Shown here piece after piece: positions 38,240 through 45,440 of a stretch of DNA of 64,000 bases. The stretch lies in assembly GCF_028021195.1 (NCBI RefSeq), contig NZ_CP115668.1, positions 1,922,001 to 1,986,000 on the forward strand, given 5' to 3'. The translations under genes and the position numbers were made by a program. Below the pieces are notes generated by a model, which did not search any database, was not told where the DNA came from, and was given only the letters and a program-made list of their open reading frames with translations. The DNA comes from Cutibacterium equinum (GTDB lineage: Bacteria > Actinomycetota > Actinomycetes > Propionibacteriales > Propionibacteriaceae). Position 1 is the first letter of the stretch. Every line of letters starts with the position of its first letter.

Positions 38240-39205
38240 ATGCCCATCAAGCCGCACAAGCTCGCGATCGTCGGGGTTGGTCGCGTCGGTGACGCCGTGC
38301 TCTCAGATGCCATGATGAGCGGCCTTTTCGGTGAGATTTGTGTCATCGACGTCAACGAGGACATGGCTGCCGGTCAGGCTCTCGACCAGCACCACGCCAC
38401 CGCGCTGCCGAACGTCGCCAACGTCAACGTCTACGCCGGCAACTACGACGACGTGTCCGACGCCGACATCATCATCGTCACGGCTGGTCCCTCCATCACT
38501 GCTGGCAAGAACGGTGCAACCGGTGCCGCGCGCCGTGAACTGGCCGCCACCAACGGCACGATCATCCGGGCCACCATGGCGCAGATCACCAGCCGTAACC
38601 ACGACGCGGCCATCATTATCTGCTCCAACCCGCTGGATGCCGTGGTTCACATCGCCAGCACCGAGTTCGACCATCCTCAGGGGCTGGTTCTGGGCACCGG
38701 GACGATCCTTGACTCGGCTCGAATGTGTCGCGTCATCGCCGACCATCTCGGGGTTGATCCGGACTATGTGCGCGGATACATGATCGGCGAGCATGGCCCC
38801 TCTGGTTTCCCGATGTTCAGCGGAGTCAACGTCGGCGGTGTCGGCTTCGACGGGCTGGCAGAACTGTTCGACGTCCCTCCGCTGGACCGCGACGACCTCA
38901 CCGAGCGCATCAACCACGCCGGCATCGCCGTGTTCAACCTCAAGGGCTGGACGAGCGCCGGCATCGGACACTCGGCCCTGACGATCGCTCGGTCCATCCT
39001 CCTCGACGATCATGCCGTCTACCCGGTCTGCACCACCCTGCGCGGCCAGTACGGCCATGACGGCGACGTGTCCATGGGCGTGCCCTGCGTCATCGGGGCC
39101 AAGGGGGTCGAGAGAATCCTCGAGGTGCCGCTGGATGGCTGGGAGCGGGAGCACCTGGACACCACGATCAAGGCCATCCAGGAGACCATCGCGGCTGCCT
39201 CCTGA
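38240..39205 (+). CDS. L-2-hydroxyacid dehydrogenase, tandem copy 2
   Basis: A 321-residue paralogue of the preceding enzyme, identical in length and very similar throughout. The NAD motif GVGRVG, the catalytic GEHG histidine and the DSARM motif are all kept. Differences gather in the substrate loop (GPSITAGKNGATGAARREL here) and in the region after the catalytic histidine, which suggests different substrate preference. It has its own GGAGGT ribosome site and a 133-base spacer, so separate regulation is possible. Both copies look functional. Confidence 0.87.
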   Translation: MPIKPHKLAIVGVGRVGDAVLSDAMMSGLFGEICVIDVNEDMAAGQALDQHHATALPNVANVNVYAGNYDDVSDADIIIVTAGPSITAGKNGATGAARRELAATNGTIIRATMAQITSRNHDAAIIICSNPLDAVVHIASTEFDHPQGLVLGTGTILDSARMCRVIADHLGVDPDYVRGYMIGEHGPSGFPMFSGVNVGGVGFDGLAELFDVPPLDRDDLTERINHAGIAVFNLKGWTSAGIGHSALTIARSILLDDHAVYPVCTTLRGQYGHDGDVSMGVPCVIGAKGVERILEVPLDGWEREHLDTTIKAIQETIAAAS

Positions 39206-39254
39206 CAGGGCCCATCACGCCATGAGGGTTGACTACGGCCCGTAGGATCGAGGC

Positions 39255-40757
39255 ATGGAACTCCCCTCATGGCTCGGCATTCCCACCCTCCCCTTCGGAC
39301 TCGGAAGCCGGACTCCCCAACAGGGGCTCGTCCTTGCCGGAGGCGGGTCCAGAGCCTCCTTCCAGATGGGGGCACTGCGACACCTCTATGACGTCGTCGG
39401 CATTGCTCCGACCGTCATGGTGGCGACCTCGGCCGGGTCAATCGTGGCCTGCACGCTGGCCCAGTGGACCGATCCGGACCAACAGGCGGCTGCACTGCGT
39501 CGATTGGAGACGATGTGGCTGGAGATGACCGACCAGACCGACATGTTCACCCCACGCGCATGGTTTTCCCGGTTGTTGGAGAAGGGTCCGGAATGGATGT
39601 CCCTGCTCAACCGAGAGGCCGCCAAACCCAAGAGTCCACGCCCGTGGATGAGCCTGCCCTTCCACCACGGCGAGGAGGAGACGAAGGTCCCCGACCCGGC
39701 AGAACCGGTCGCCGGCCGTGACGACGACCGCCTCACCGGCCAGGCGTGGACCCTGGAGATCGCCACCCGTGACGACCCGATTCCCACCGATTCCTGGACG
39801 CCGGGCGTCGTCTTGCAGGTGTTGTCCGCCCTGTCGCGGTTGAGTCTGGATGGCGGCGACATTTCCACCATCGTGCGTGGCGCCGAGGCCTCGGGATCGA
39901 CCTACCGTGCCGGCCCCATTCTGGCCAAGCTCCTGGATCGCAACTTCTTCAAGTCGGAGTTGCTGGCCACCTCCGGGATGTCGATCCGTCTTGCCACGGT
40001 GGCCCTGGAGTCCGGGGAGCTGCGCTACGTGACCGAGTCCGGCGAGCTCGTCGACCGGGACAACAACCCCATCGGCTCCTCGACCTTTGACGTCTCCCGT
40101 GGGGTGCTCGCATCGTGCTCGATTCCTGGGGTGTTTCGTCCGGTCGACCTTGACGGGGAGCACTATGTTGACGGCGGCCTGCGCGAGAACGTGCCCGCGG
40201 AGATGGCCATCGGTCACCTTGGCGTCACGAACCCCTACGTCATCACCTGTTCACCGCAGGGAGCCAGCAGGGAGTCTGATTTCGGGTCGCGCAACATGCT
40301 TGACCTGGTGACCAGATCGGTGTCGATCCTCACCGACGAGACCGAGCGCGATGAGGTCGCCTATGCCCGCAACGCCGGTGCGGTTGTCATCGGCCCGGAA
40401 ATCTCGGTCCATGACTCCATGACGGTTGATCCCGGTCTGCTGCGCATCAATCGCGACTACGGCTGGATGTGCTCGGCCGAGACTCACGTCAAGGCCAGCT
40501 CGCAGGACCACGAACTGGTCAAGAATGCGGTTCGCACTCGAGTGCGTGGCTGGGAGTTGGAGCAGGCCTGGCTCAAGGAGGAGGCCACCCGCGACGAGAT
40601 GACCCAGATGCAGCACGTCAAGGATCATCTGCGCGAGGTCGCGGCTCGAATGCCCGCTGACCTGGCTCCTGAGGGGATTGAGACCTGGGGGTACGTCCTC
40701 GAGGGACACGGGCACCCGGCAGCTCCCGAGGACGTCGTCATCCCCTGGCAGGTGTGA
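39255..40757 (+). CDS. Patatin-like phospholipase
   Basis: A 500-residue patatin-family acyl hydrolase. The oxyanion loop is GGGSRASFQMG, the nucleophile Ser59 lies in ATSAGS (the common form has Gly at the first position, GTSAG), and the catalytic Asp306 is in YVDGGLRENVP. A long segment between residues 100 and 210 is an insertion relative to small patatins. There is no signal peptide, so it is probably cytoplasmic and acts on lipids of the inner membrane face. The substrate is unknown. Confidence 0.85.
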   Translation: MELPSWLGIPTLPFGLGSRTPQQGLVLAGGGSRASFQMGALRHLYDVVGIAPTVMVATSAGSIVACTLAQWTDPDQQAAALRRLETMWLEMTDQTDMFTPRAWFSRLLEKGPEWMSLLNREAAKPKSPRPWMSLPFHHGEEETKVPDPAEPVAGRDDDRLTGQAWTLEIATRDDPIPTDSWTPGVVLQVLSALSRLSLDGGDISTIVRGAEASGSTYRAGPILAKLLDRNFFKSELLATSGMSIRLATVALESGELRYVTESGELVDRDNNPIGSSTFDVSRGVLASCSIPGVFRPVDLDGEHYVDGGLRENVPAEMAIGHLGVTNPYVITCSPQGASRESDFGSRNMLDLVTRSVSILTDETERDEVAYARNAGAVVIGPEISVHDSMTVDPGLLRINRDYGWMCSAETHVKASSQDHELVKNAVRTRVRGWELEQAWLKEEATRDEMTQMQHVKDHLREVAARMPADLAPEGIETWGYVLEGHGHPAAPEDVVIPWQV

Positions 40758-40770
40758 GGGGATGACGCGA

Positions 40771-40800
40771 CGACGGCGGCTCCTCAGCGCGCCGCCGTCG
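40771..40800. terminator. Bidirectional terminator between convergent genes
   Basis: A perfect 10-base-pair stem, CGACGGCGGC with GCCGCCGTCG, and a 10-base loop lie between the convergent patatin and NagD-like genes. There is no long T-run on either side. Confidence 0.6.
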
Positions 40801-40817
40801 CAGTGTCAGATGACCAC

Positions 40818-41597
40818 TCAGATGAGCTCGTGAAGGTCCGCCACCGAGTCCAGAATGATGTTCGGACGGTAGGGGAACTGGTCGACGTCCTCACGCTTGG
40901 TGATGCCTGACAGCACCAGGACGGTCAACAGGCCTGCCTCCATTCCGGCAACCATGTCGGTATCCATCCGGTCACCGATCATGGCGGTCGTCTCGGAGTG
41001 GGCCTCGATGCGGTTCAAGGCCGAGCGGAACATCATCGGGTTGGGCTTTCCGACGATGTACGGCTTGTGCTTCGAGGCAGCCTCGATCATTGACGCGACG
41101 GCACCCGTGGCGGGCAGCGGGCCTTCCTTGCTGGGGCCGGTGGCGTCGGGGTTGGTGCAGATGAACCGTGCGCCGTCGACGATGAACCGGACGGCCTTGG
41201 TGATGGCTTCGAAGGAGTAGGTGCGGGTCTCACCGAGGACGACGTAGTCGGGGTCGGTGTCGGTGAGGATGAATCCGGCTGCGTGCAGGGCTGTCGTCAA
41301 GCCTGCCTCACCAATGACGTAGAGGCGGGCGCCGGGGTGCTGGTCAGCGAGGAAGTGCGCCGTCGCCAGCGCGGAGGTCCAAATGTTGTCCTCCGGCACC
41401 GTCAGGCCCGAAGCCTGCAACCGGGCGGCCAGGTCGCGCGGGGTGAAGATGGAATTGTTGGTCAGGACCAGGAATCGCTTCGAGGTGTCGACCCATCGAT
41501 TGATGAGATCGCTGGCGCCAGGAACCTCGTGGTTCTCGTGGACGAGCACGCCGTCCATGTCGGTCAGCCAGCACTCGATGTCTGCAGGATCTCTCAT
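40818..41597 (-). CDS. HAD-family phosphatase, NagD-like
   Basis: A 259-residue HAD hydrolase. The nucleophile motif DMDGVLV has Asp13 and Asp15; LTNNS is motif II, GKPNPMMF carries the motif III lysine, and MIGDRMDTDMVAGMEAG is motif IV. The cap region and the TNNS motif place it with NagD and 4-nitrophenylphosphatase-like enzymes that act on small sugar or nucleotide phosphates. ATG 41597 is chosen because the conserved WLTDMDGV follows within ten residues; the longer open frame upstream has no family sequence. Confidence 0.87.
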   Translation of the reverse strand: MRDPADIECWLTDMDGVLVHENHEVPGASDLINRWVDTSKRFLVLTNNSIFTPRDLAARLQASGLTVPEDNIWTSALATAHFLADQHPGARLYVIGEAGLTTALHAAGFILTDTDPDYVVLGETRTYSFEAITKAVRFIVDGARFICTNPDATGPSKEGPLPATGAVASMIEAASKHKPYIVGKPNPMMFRSALNRIEAHSETTAMIGDRMDTDMVAGMEAGLLTVLVLSGITKREDVDQFPYRPNIILDSVADLHELI

Positions 41598-41729
41598 GAG
41601 GCCAAGGTTACCGAGCGGGAGGCTTGCACAGGACGGATGGGTGACAACACGCACCTCTCTGCACGCGCCGACCGGGTGGCGCGGCACGATGGCCACGGCA
41701 TGGCGATGATCGGACGGGCTGTGAACGGG

Positions 41730-41803
41730 TGCCCCCACTGGGACTCGAACCCAGGACCCGCGGATTAAAAGTCCGCTGCTCTAACCAACTGAGCTATGGA
41801 GGC
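41730..41803 (-). tRNA. tRNA-Lys(TTT)
   Basis: The minus strand folds into a full cloverleaf: acceptor GCCTCCA/TGGGGGC, D-arm GCTCAGTTGGTTAGAGC, anticodon loop CTTTTAA with anticodon TTT, and T-arm with GGTTCGAGTCC. The 3' CCA is not encoded. Confidence 0.96.
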
Positions 41804-42069
41804 CCCCTTAGTGTAGCGAAGGCCCCATGGTGGTGCGAGACTGGCCCGATCCAGCCGATTCCCGAGATTGAGTCCAGCACGCCTCGCACCAGACCTGCCC
41901 TCAAAACGTCAACCAGTACTTCAGAGTTGGCAGAAAACTTGAGAGTCCTCATCCCCGACGACGAGGCTCTTCGACGCCCGGACCAGTACCAGCGGAATAA
42001 CCCCTAGTCAAAGCGCATTTAGGGACCCTCCTCAACGCCAGTGACGCCCAAATGACAACTTTGAGATTC
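41804..42069. other. Gene-free stretch before the NlpC/P60 gene (first part)
   Basis: Between tRNA-Lys and the SH3/NlpC-P60 gene lie 458 bases with no credible coding frame. This first part shows no clear hairpin or recognisable element; it probably holds the divergent promoters of the tRNA and of the secreted hydrolase. Confidence 0.5.
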
Positions 42070-42261
42070 TCAGCCCTTTCTCGGTGTGTCGCGTTGACGT
42101 CAGCCGAAAACCCCTTCCCAACAAGTGGACGAATTCACTTTTGCCGCCTTGAATGGCGTTGTCACGAGAGGTGTTCCTGGTTGGGTCGGTGGACGGATCC
42201 GGGGAAGAGCCAGGAGCTCCTCGAATGAAGGCGGGTCCACACGCCGAAAGGAGTCAGTCCC
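42070..42261 (+). promoter_or_regulatory. Structured 5' leader, possible c-di-AMP (ydaO-type) riboswitch
   Basis: The last ~190 bases before the hydrolase contain GTGGAC pairing with GTCCAC (from about 42190), an inner hairpin GAGC-CAGGA-GCTC, and the strings CGGGGAA and GCCGAAAGGAGTCAG. These recall the conserved GGGGAA and GCCGAA-GTCAG elements of the ydaO/yuaA c-di-AMP riboswitch, a class often found before NlpC/P60 and Rpf genes in actinobacteria. The ribosome site AGGAG (42248-42252) lies inside the last element. The resemblance is from memory and a covariance-model search was not done. Confidence 0.35.
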
Positions 42262-43683
42262 ATGGGTGTAGTGCGCCCGCTTCGGGCCGGGGTCGCAACC
42301 CTGGCCACCGCTGGTCTCGCCGTCGGCGCCAGTCAGATGTTCATTGCCCAAGCAGAAGCCGCCCACAGTTCAGTGGTTGCTCGAGTGTCTGCTCGCACCG
42401 CTGTCAACATCAGGTCGCAGGCACGCGCGGGTTCCACGATCCTGGGTGTCCTCGAGAGGGGCCAGCAGCTCAACCAGATCGGCACCCCGGTCAATGGATG
42501 GGTGCCCGTCGCCTACCGCGGCCACACTGCCTACGTCGACCACCACTACCTGACCTCGGTGGCATGGCATCAGTCCTCCTCCACTCCCTCTGCATCGACG
42601 TCGTCGATCGGCATCGCTCAGGCCACGACCTACGTCAACGTTCGAGCCGGACATTCCGTCCACTCCTCCAAGGTGGGCCTGCTGAGCCCGGGCCAGAAGG
42701 TCGGCATCACCGGCCGGACGTCCCAGGGATTCAGCGAGGTCGTCTACAACGGCACCCATCGCTGGGTGGCTTCGCGCTACCTGAGCACCACCGCCAACAA
42801 GCCGGCCCCCAAGCCCGCAGCCAAGCCGTCAACATCCACGACGATGTACACCACGGCCAACCTCAACCTACGCAACGGCTCCTCCATGAGCGCCTCGGTC
42901 ATCACCTCCGTGCCACGCGGCACAGCCCTCACCACCACCGGACACAAGTCTGGAGTGTGGACCCAGGTGACCCACAACGGACGCACCCTGTGGGCCTCCA
43001 GCAAGTACCTCACCACCACCGCCGCAGCCAAACCAGCCCCCAAGCCGGCTCCCAAACCCGCAGCCAAGCCGTCAACATCCACGACGATGTACACCACGGC
43101 CAACCTCAACCTACGCAACGGCTCCTCCATGAGCGCCTCGGTCATCACCTCCGTGCCACGCGGCACAGCCCTCACCACCACCGGACACAAGTCTGGAGTG
43201 TGGACCCAGGTGACCCACAACGGACGCACCCTGTGGGCCTCCAGCAAGTACCTCACCACCACCGCCTCAGCCAAACCAGCCCCCAAGCCGGCGCCCAAAC
43301 CCGCACCCAACCCTTCAGTTTCGCCCAGTAGTGCCCGGGCCGCCATTGTCAACTTCGCCAAGGCACAGGTGGGTAAGGTCTACATTTGGGGAGGCGAGGG
43401 CCCCAACGGCTTCGATTGCTCCGGCTTGGTGATGAGGGCGTACGAGAAGGCTGGAATCAACCTGCCCCACTACTCAGGGTCACAGATCGAGCGTGGTCAT
43501 CGCATTTCCATGGACGAAATGCAGCCGGGAGACCTCTTCGCCAAACCCGGTGGCGGTCACATCGCCATCTACGTCGGCAACGGGCAGATAGTGGAAGCTG
43601 CGAACCCTCGTGCTGGAGTGCGCCTCACCTCCATCCGTTCCTCGTTGTACCCACTTCGCATTAATTCGGACATCCTCAACTGA
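42262..43683 (+). CDS. Secreted SH3b/NlpC-P60 peptidoglycan endopeptidase
   Basis: A 473-residue exported protein. Residues 1 to about 33 form a signal peptide ending near AQAEA. Four bacterial SH3 repeats follow (about 40-100, 115-173, 195-250 and 276-331), joined by proline/lysine/alanine linkers. The C-terminal ~115 residues are NlpC/P60: Cys386 in NGFDCSGLV, His433 in GGGHIAIYV, and a third polar position in EAANP. It should cleave cell-wall stem peptides, the SH3 units binding the wall. SH3 units 3 and 4 are nearly identical in DNA. The leader upstream may be regulatory. Confidence 0.92.
   Translation: MGVVRPLRAGVATLATAGLAVGASQMFIAQAEAAHSSVVARVSARTAVNIRSQARAGSTILGVLERGQQLNQIGTPVNGWVPVAYRGHTAYVDHHYLTSVAWHQSSSTPSASTSSIGIAQATTYVNVRAGHSVHSSKVGLLSPGQKVGITGRTSQGFSEVVYNGTHRWVASRYLSTTANKPAPKPAAKPSTSTTMYTTANLNLRNGSSMSASVITSVPRGTALTTTGHKSGVWTQVTHNGRTLWASSKYLTTTAAAKPAPKPAPKPAAKPSTSTTMYTTANLNLRNGSSMSASVITSVPRGTALTTTGHKSGVWTQVTHNGRTLWASSKYLTTTASAKPAPKPAPKPAPNPSVSPSSARAAIVNFAKAQVGKVYIWGGEGPNGFDCSGLVMRAYEKAGINLPHYSGSQIERGHRISMDEMQPGDLFAKPGGGHIAIYVGNGQIVEAANPRAGVRLTSIRSSLYPLRINSDILN
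42816..43301 (+). repeat. Two tandem 243-base coding repeats (SH3 units 3 and 4)
   Basis: The DNA from about 42816 repeats with a period of 243 bases (81 codons). Long runs, including silent positions, are identical between the copies, e.g. CCAAGCCGTC at 42821 and again at 43064. The boundaries are approximate. Near-identity at silent sites points to recent duplication or gene conversion. Confidence 0.9.
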
Positions 43684-43692
43684 ACCACCACA

Positions 43693-43725
43693 ACGCCGGC
43701 AACCCTGAAACGGGGTTGCCGGCGT
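43693..43725 (+). terminator. Intrinsic terminator after the NlpC/P60 gene
   Basis: A perfect 13-base-pair stem, ACGCCGGCAACCC with GGGTTGCCGGCGT, and a 7-base loop begin 10 bases after the stop codon. A T-containing tail (ATTTCTT) follows a little downstream. Confidence 0.8.
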
Positions 43726-43851
43726 GTGTCATTTCTTGGGTGCCAGAACCCCGTCGGTCGGCATTTCGCGCCGACGATTTCTCGTCTGTGACGTGCCCCA
43801 GATATGATGGCCCAGATCGACAGACGGCCGTCAAGGATGTGCCTTCGTCGA

Positions 43852-43924
43852 GTCCCGGTCGTCCAGAGGCCTAGGACACCGCCCTTTCAAGGCGGCAACG
43901 CGGGTTCGAATCCCGTCCGGGATA
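43852..43924 (+). tRNA. tRNA-Glu(TTC)
   Basis: A complete cloverleaf of 73 bases: acceptor GTCCCGG/CCGGGAT, anticodon loop CTTTCAA with anticodon TTC, and T-arm GGGTTCGAATCCC. The 3' CCA is not encoded. Confidence 0.96.
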
Positions 43925-43930
43925 CCCCCC

Positions 43931-43966
43931 AAGACCCCGTGTCACCTTCGATACGGGGTCTTTTCC
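43931..43966 (+). terminator. Terminator after tRNA-Glu
   Basis: A perfect 10-base-pair stem, AAGACCCCGT with ACGGGGTCTT, and a 12-base loop end in a short T-run (TCTTTT), seven bases after the tRNA. Confidence 0.85.
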
Positions 43967-44289
43967 ATGCCATGCGGGCCTCATTGTCGCCCCCGCCCTC
44001 CTTGTCCTGGCCTGCCATCGCATTGGTCATCGCGAGACCCGAGAACCCTCGACGGAGATGTCGCCGTCAGCCGCGTGGGGTCCACCGCGCACCAGCACCG
44101 CCCGAAATCTCCAGCGAGTTCACTCTCGGTGAACACGCCACCCTTCCAGATCAACCCCCAGGGGGCCCGCAAAACACCTAGTCACAGCGATGTTCCAGCC
44201 CGCGTTCGCAGTCGATTTCCCTTCTGTCTCGAACTCTTGCTATATTTCTCGAGTTGCCTGAGGCAACGGTCCGGGCTCGAACGAGTCAA
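43967..44289. other. Gene-free stretch between tRNA-Glu and tRNA-Asp
   Basis: No credible gene is seen here. Near the right end there is a TATATT sequence at 44241-44246 that may be the -10 element for the tRNA-Asp transcript, followed by a short perfect hairpin GTTGCC-TGA-GGCAAC at 44253-44267. Confidence 0.45.
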
Positions 44290-44363
44290 GGCCCCGTAGC
44301 GCAGTTGGTTAGCGCGCCGCCCTGTCACGGCGGAGGTCGTGGGTTCAAGTCCCATCGGGGTCG
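44290..44363 (+). tRNA. tRNA-Asp(GTC)
   Basis: A complete 74-base cloverleaf: acceptor GGCCCCG/CGGGGTC, anticodon loop CTGTCAC with anticodon GTC, and T-arm GTGGGTTCAAGTCCCAT. The 3' CCA is not encoded. Confidence 0.96.
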
Positions 44364-44366
44364 CCG

Positions 44367-44392
44367 AAGCGGTGATGGATTCATCACCGCTT
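44367..44392 (+). terminator. Hairpin between tRNA-Asp and tRNA-Phe
   Basis: A perfect 11-base-pair stem, AAGCGGTGATG with CATCACCGCTT, and a GATT loop are followed by TTCG. It may be a terminator or a tRNA-processing signal. A second, weaker stem (CGTGTTCA with TGAACACG) follows at about 44394-44421. Confidence 0.6.
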
Positions 44393-44423
44393 TCGTGTTC
44401 ATGAACCCTTTCGTGAACACGAT

Positions 44424-44497
44424 GGCCGGGTAGCTCAGTTGGTAGTAGCGTTCGCCTGAAAAGTGAAAGGTCACCGGTTCGACCCCGGTCCCGGCCA
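44424..44497 (+). tRNA. tRNA-Phe(GAA) with unusual D-arm
   Basis: Acceptor GGCCGGG/CCCGGCC, anticodon loop CTGAAAA with anticodon GAA, and T-arm ACCGGTTCGACCCCGGT are normal. The D-arm reads GCTCAGTTGGTAGTAGC, one base longer than the usual GGTAGAGC form, leaving a C-T mismatch in the D-stem. Confidence 0.92.
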
Positions 44498-44590
44498 CTC
44501 GCAGAAAACAGTTTCTGCGTTACTGTGAGCCACCGGCCCGCATTTCACCATCAGTAGGCCCGCCAGGTCCTTTGAGTAAAGGGGTGTTAA

Positions 44591-45328
44591 TTGTCCACAT
44601 CCGAGAACCGCCGCGCAACGAGCAGGCGTACCGTCCTGGCTTCGAGCGCTTGGGCCGCTCCCGCTGTCCTGGCAGCAAACGCCCTCCCCGCATTCGCAGC
44701 TAGCAACCCCTCGACCCCTGAGTACTATCTGGGTTCCAGCGGTTCGATGGAGTACAGCTGGGACTCGGCTCAGCACAAACCCACGGCCGTCACTTTTACC
44801 AGTAACGTCAGCGCACCGGCAGGCGACGGCTACATCATGCCCCGCGGCTTCAACGTGCTGTACAAGGCAGGTTCCGGTAAATCCACCACCGCAACCCTCA
44901 CGGGCCCCCTGTACTACTACGTGGCGGTACCCTCCAACCTGGTTTCGAGCTTCCAACTCGTCAACGCGTCCACATCACAGTGGGATGGGCCGGCCCTGGT
45001 GAAATCCAGGGTGACCCGATACTCATTCTTCGGCCCCAACAAACCGGTCACCAACCTGGCTAACGGTGCCTACGACGGCCTGTGGAATGTCTACCGCCTC
45101 ACCTTCAAAGGTTCGAACACGAATACCACTGCGCTCATGACCACAACCTCGGAGCCCTCGTCGTGGCCCGGAAGTACCTTCACTCTCGTCGGGAAAGACG
45201 CTCCCGTTGTCGATGACGCTAAAGTCCCCTACTGGTGTGGCGCCGTCGGGTCCTTCACGACTGGAGACGGCGTCTCTGCAACCATGATCGGTAGCGTTAT
45301 CCCGAAATGGACTAAGCCAGGTCCCTGA
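44591..45328 (+). CDS. Tat-signal secreted protein of unknown function
   Basis: A 245-residue protein with a twin-arginine signal: SRRTVLASSAWAAPAVLAANALPAFAASN, with a likely cut after AFA near residue 36. The mature part is beta-rich and threonine/serine-rich, with only one cysteine (PYWCGAVG near the end). I recognise no domain. It starts with TTG at 44591 behind GGGG in AAAGGGGTG. It is a single gene between tRNA-Phe and a strong terminator. A run of nine C lies 22 bases after its stop. A surface or exported structural role is only a guess. Confidence 0.75.
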   Translation: MSTSENRRATSRRTVLASSAWAAPAVLAANALPAFAASNPSTPEYYLGSSGSMEYSWDSAQHKPTAVTFTSNVSAPAGDGYIMPRGFNVLYKAGSGKSTTATLTGPLYYYVAVPSNLVSSFQLVNASTSQWDGPALVKSRVTRYSFFGPNKPVTNLANGAYDGLWNVYRLTFKGSNTNTTALMTTTSEPSSWPGSTFTLVGKDAPVVDDAKVPYWCGAVGSFTTGDGVSATMIGSVIPKWTKPGP

Positions 45329-45378
45329 GAGGTGGGGTCGATGAGCTGACCCCCCCCCGGATTCCTCTGAAAACACTC

Positions 45379-45414
45379 AACGAGGGGCAGGCGACAACTC
45401 GCCTGCCCCTCGTT
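45379..45414. terminator. Strong bidirectional terminator
   Basis: A perfect 16-base-pair stem, AACGAGGGGCAGGCGA with TCGCCTGCCCCTCGTT, and a 4-base loop lie between the Tat-signal gene and the convergent sugar-transport operon. It serves both strands. Confidence 0.85.
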
Positions 45415-45440
45415 GCACCTCTGGGAGATTCGTCAGCGAA

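Noticed and set aside
41729-42007. A small plus-strand frame beginning MPPLGLEPRTRG
   Set aside because: It begins inside the tRNA-Lys complement; such GLEPRT peptides are a known artefact of tRNA sequence and the rest has no coding character.
42816-43301. Possible CRISPR or satellite array
   Set aside because: The 243-base repeats are in frame, encode SH3 units and have no spacers.
41730-44497. Integrated element at the tRNA cluster
   Set aside because: No integrase gene and no duplicated tRNA 3' end were seen within the window, so an attachment site cannot be supported.
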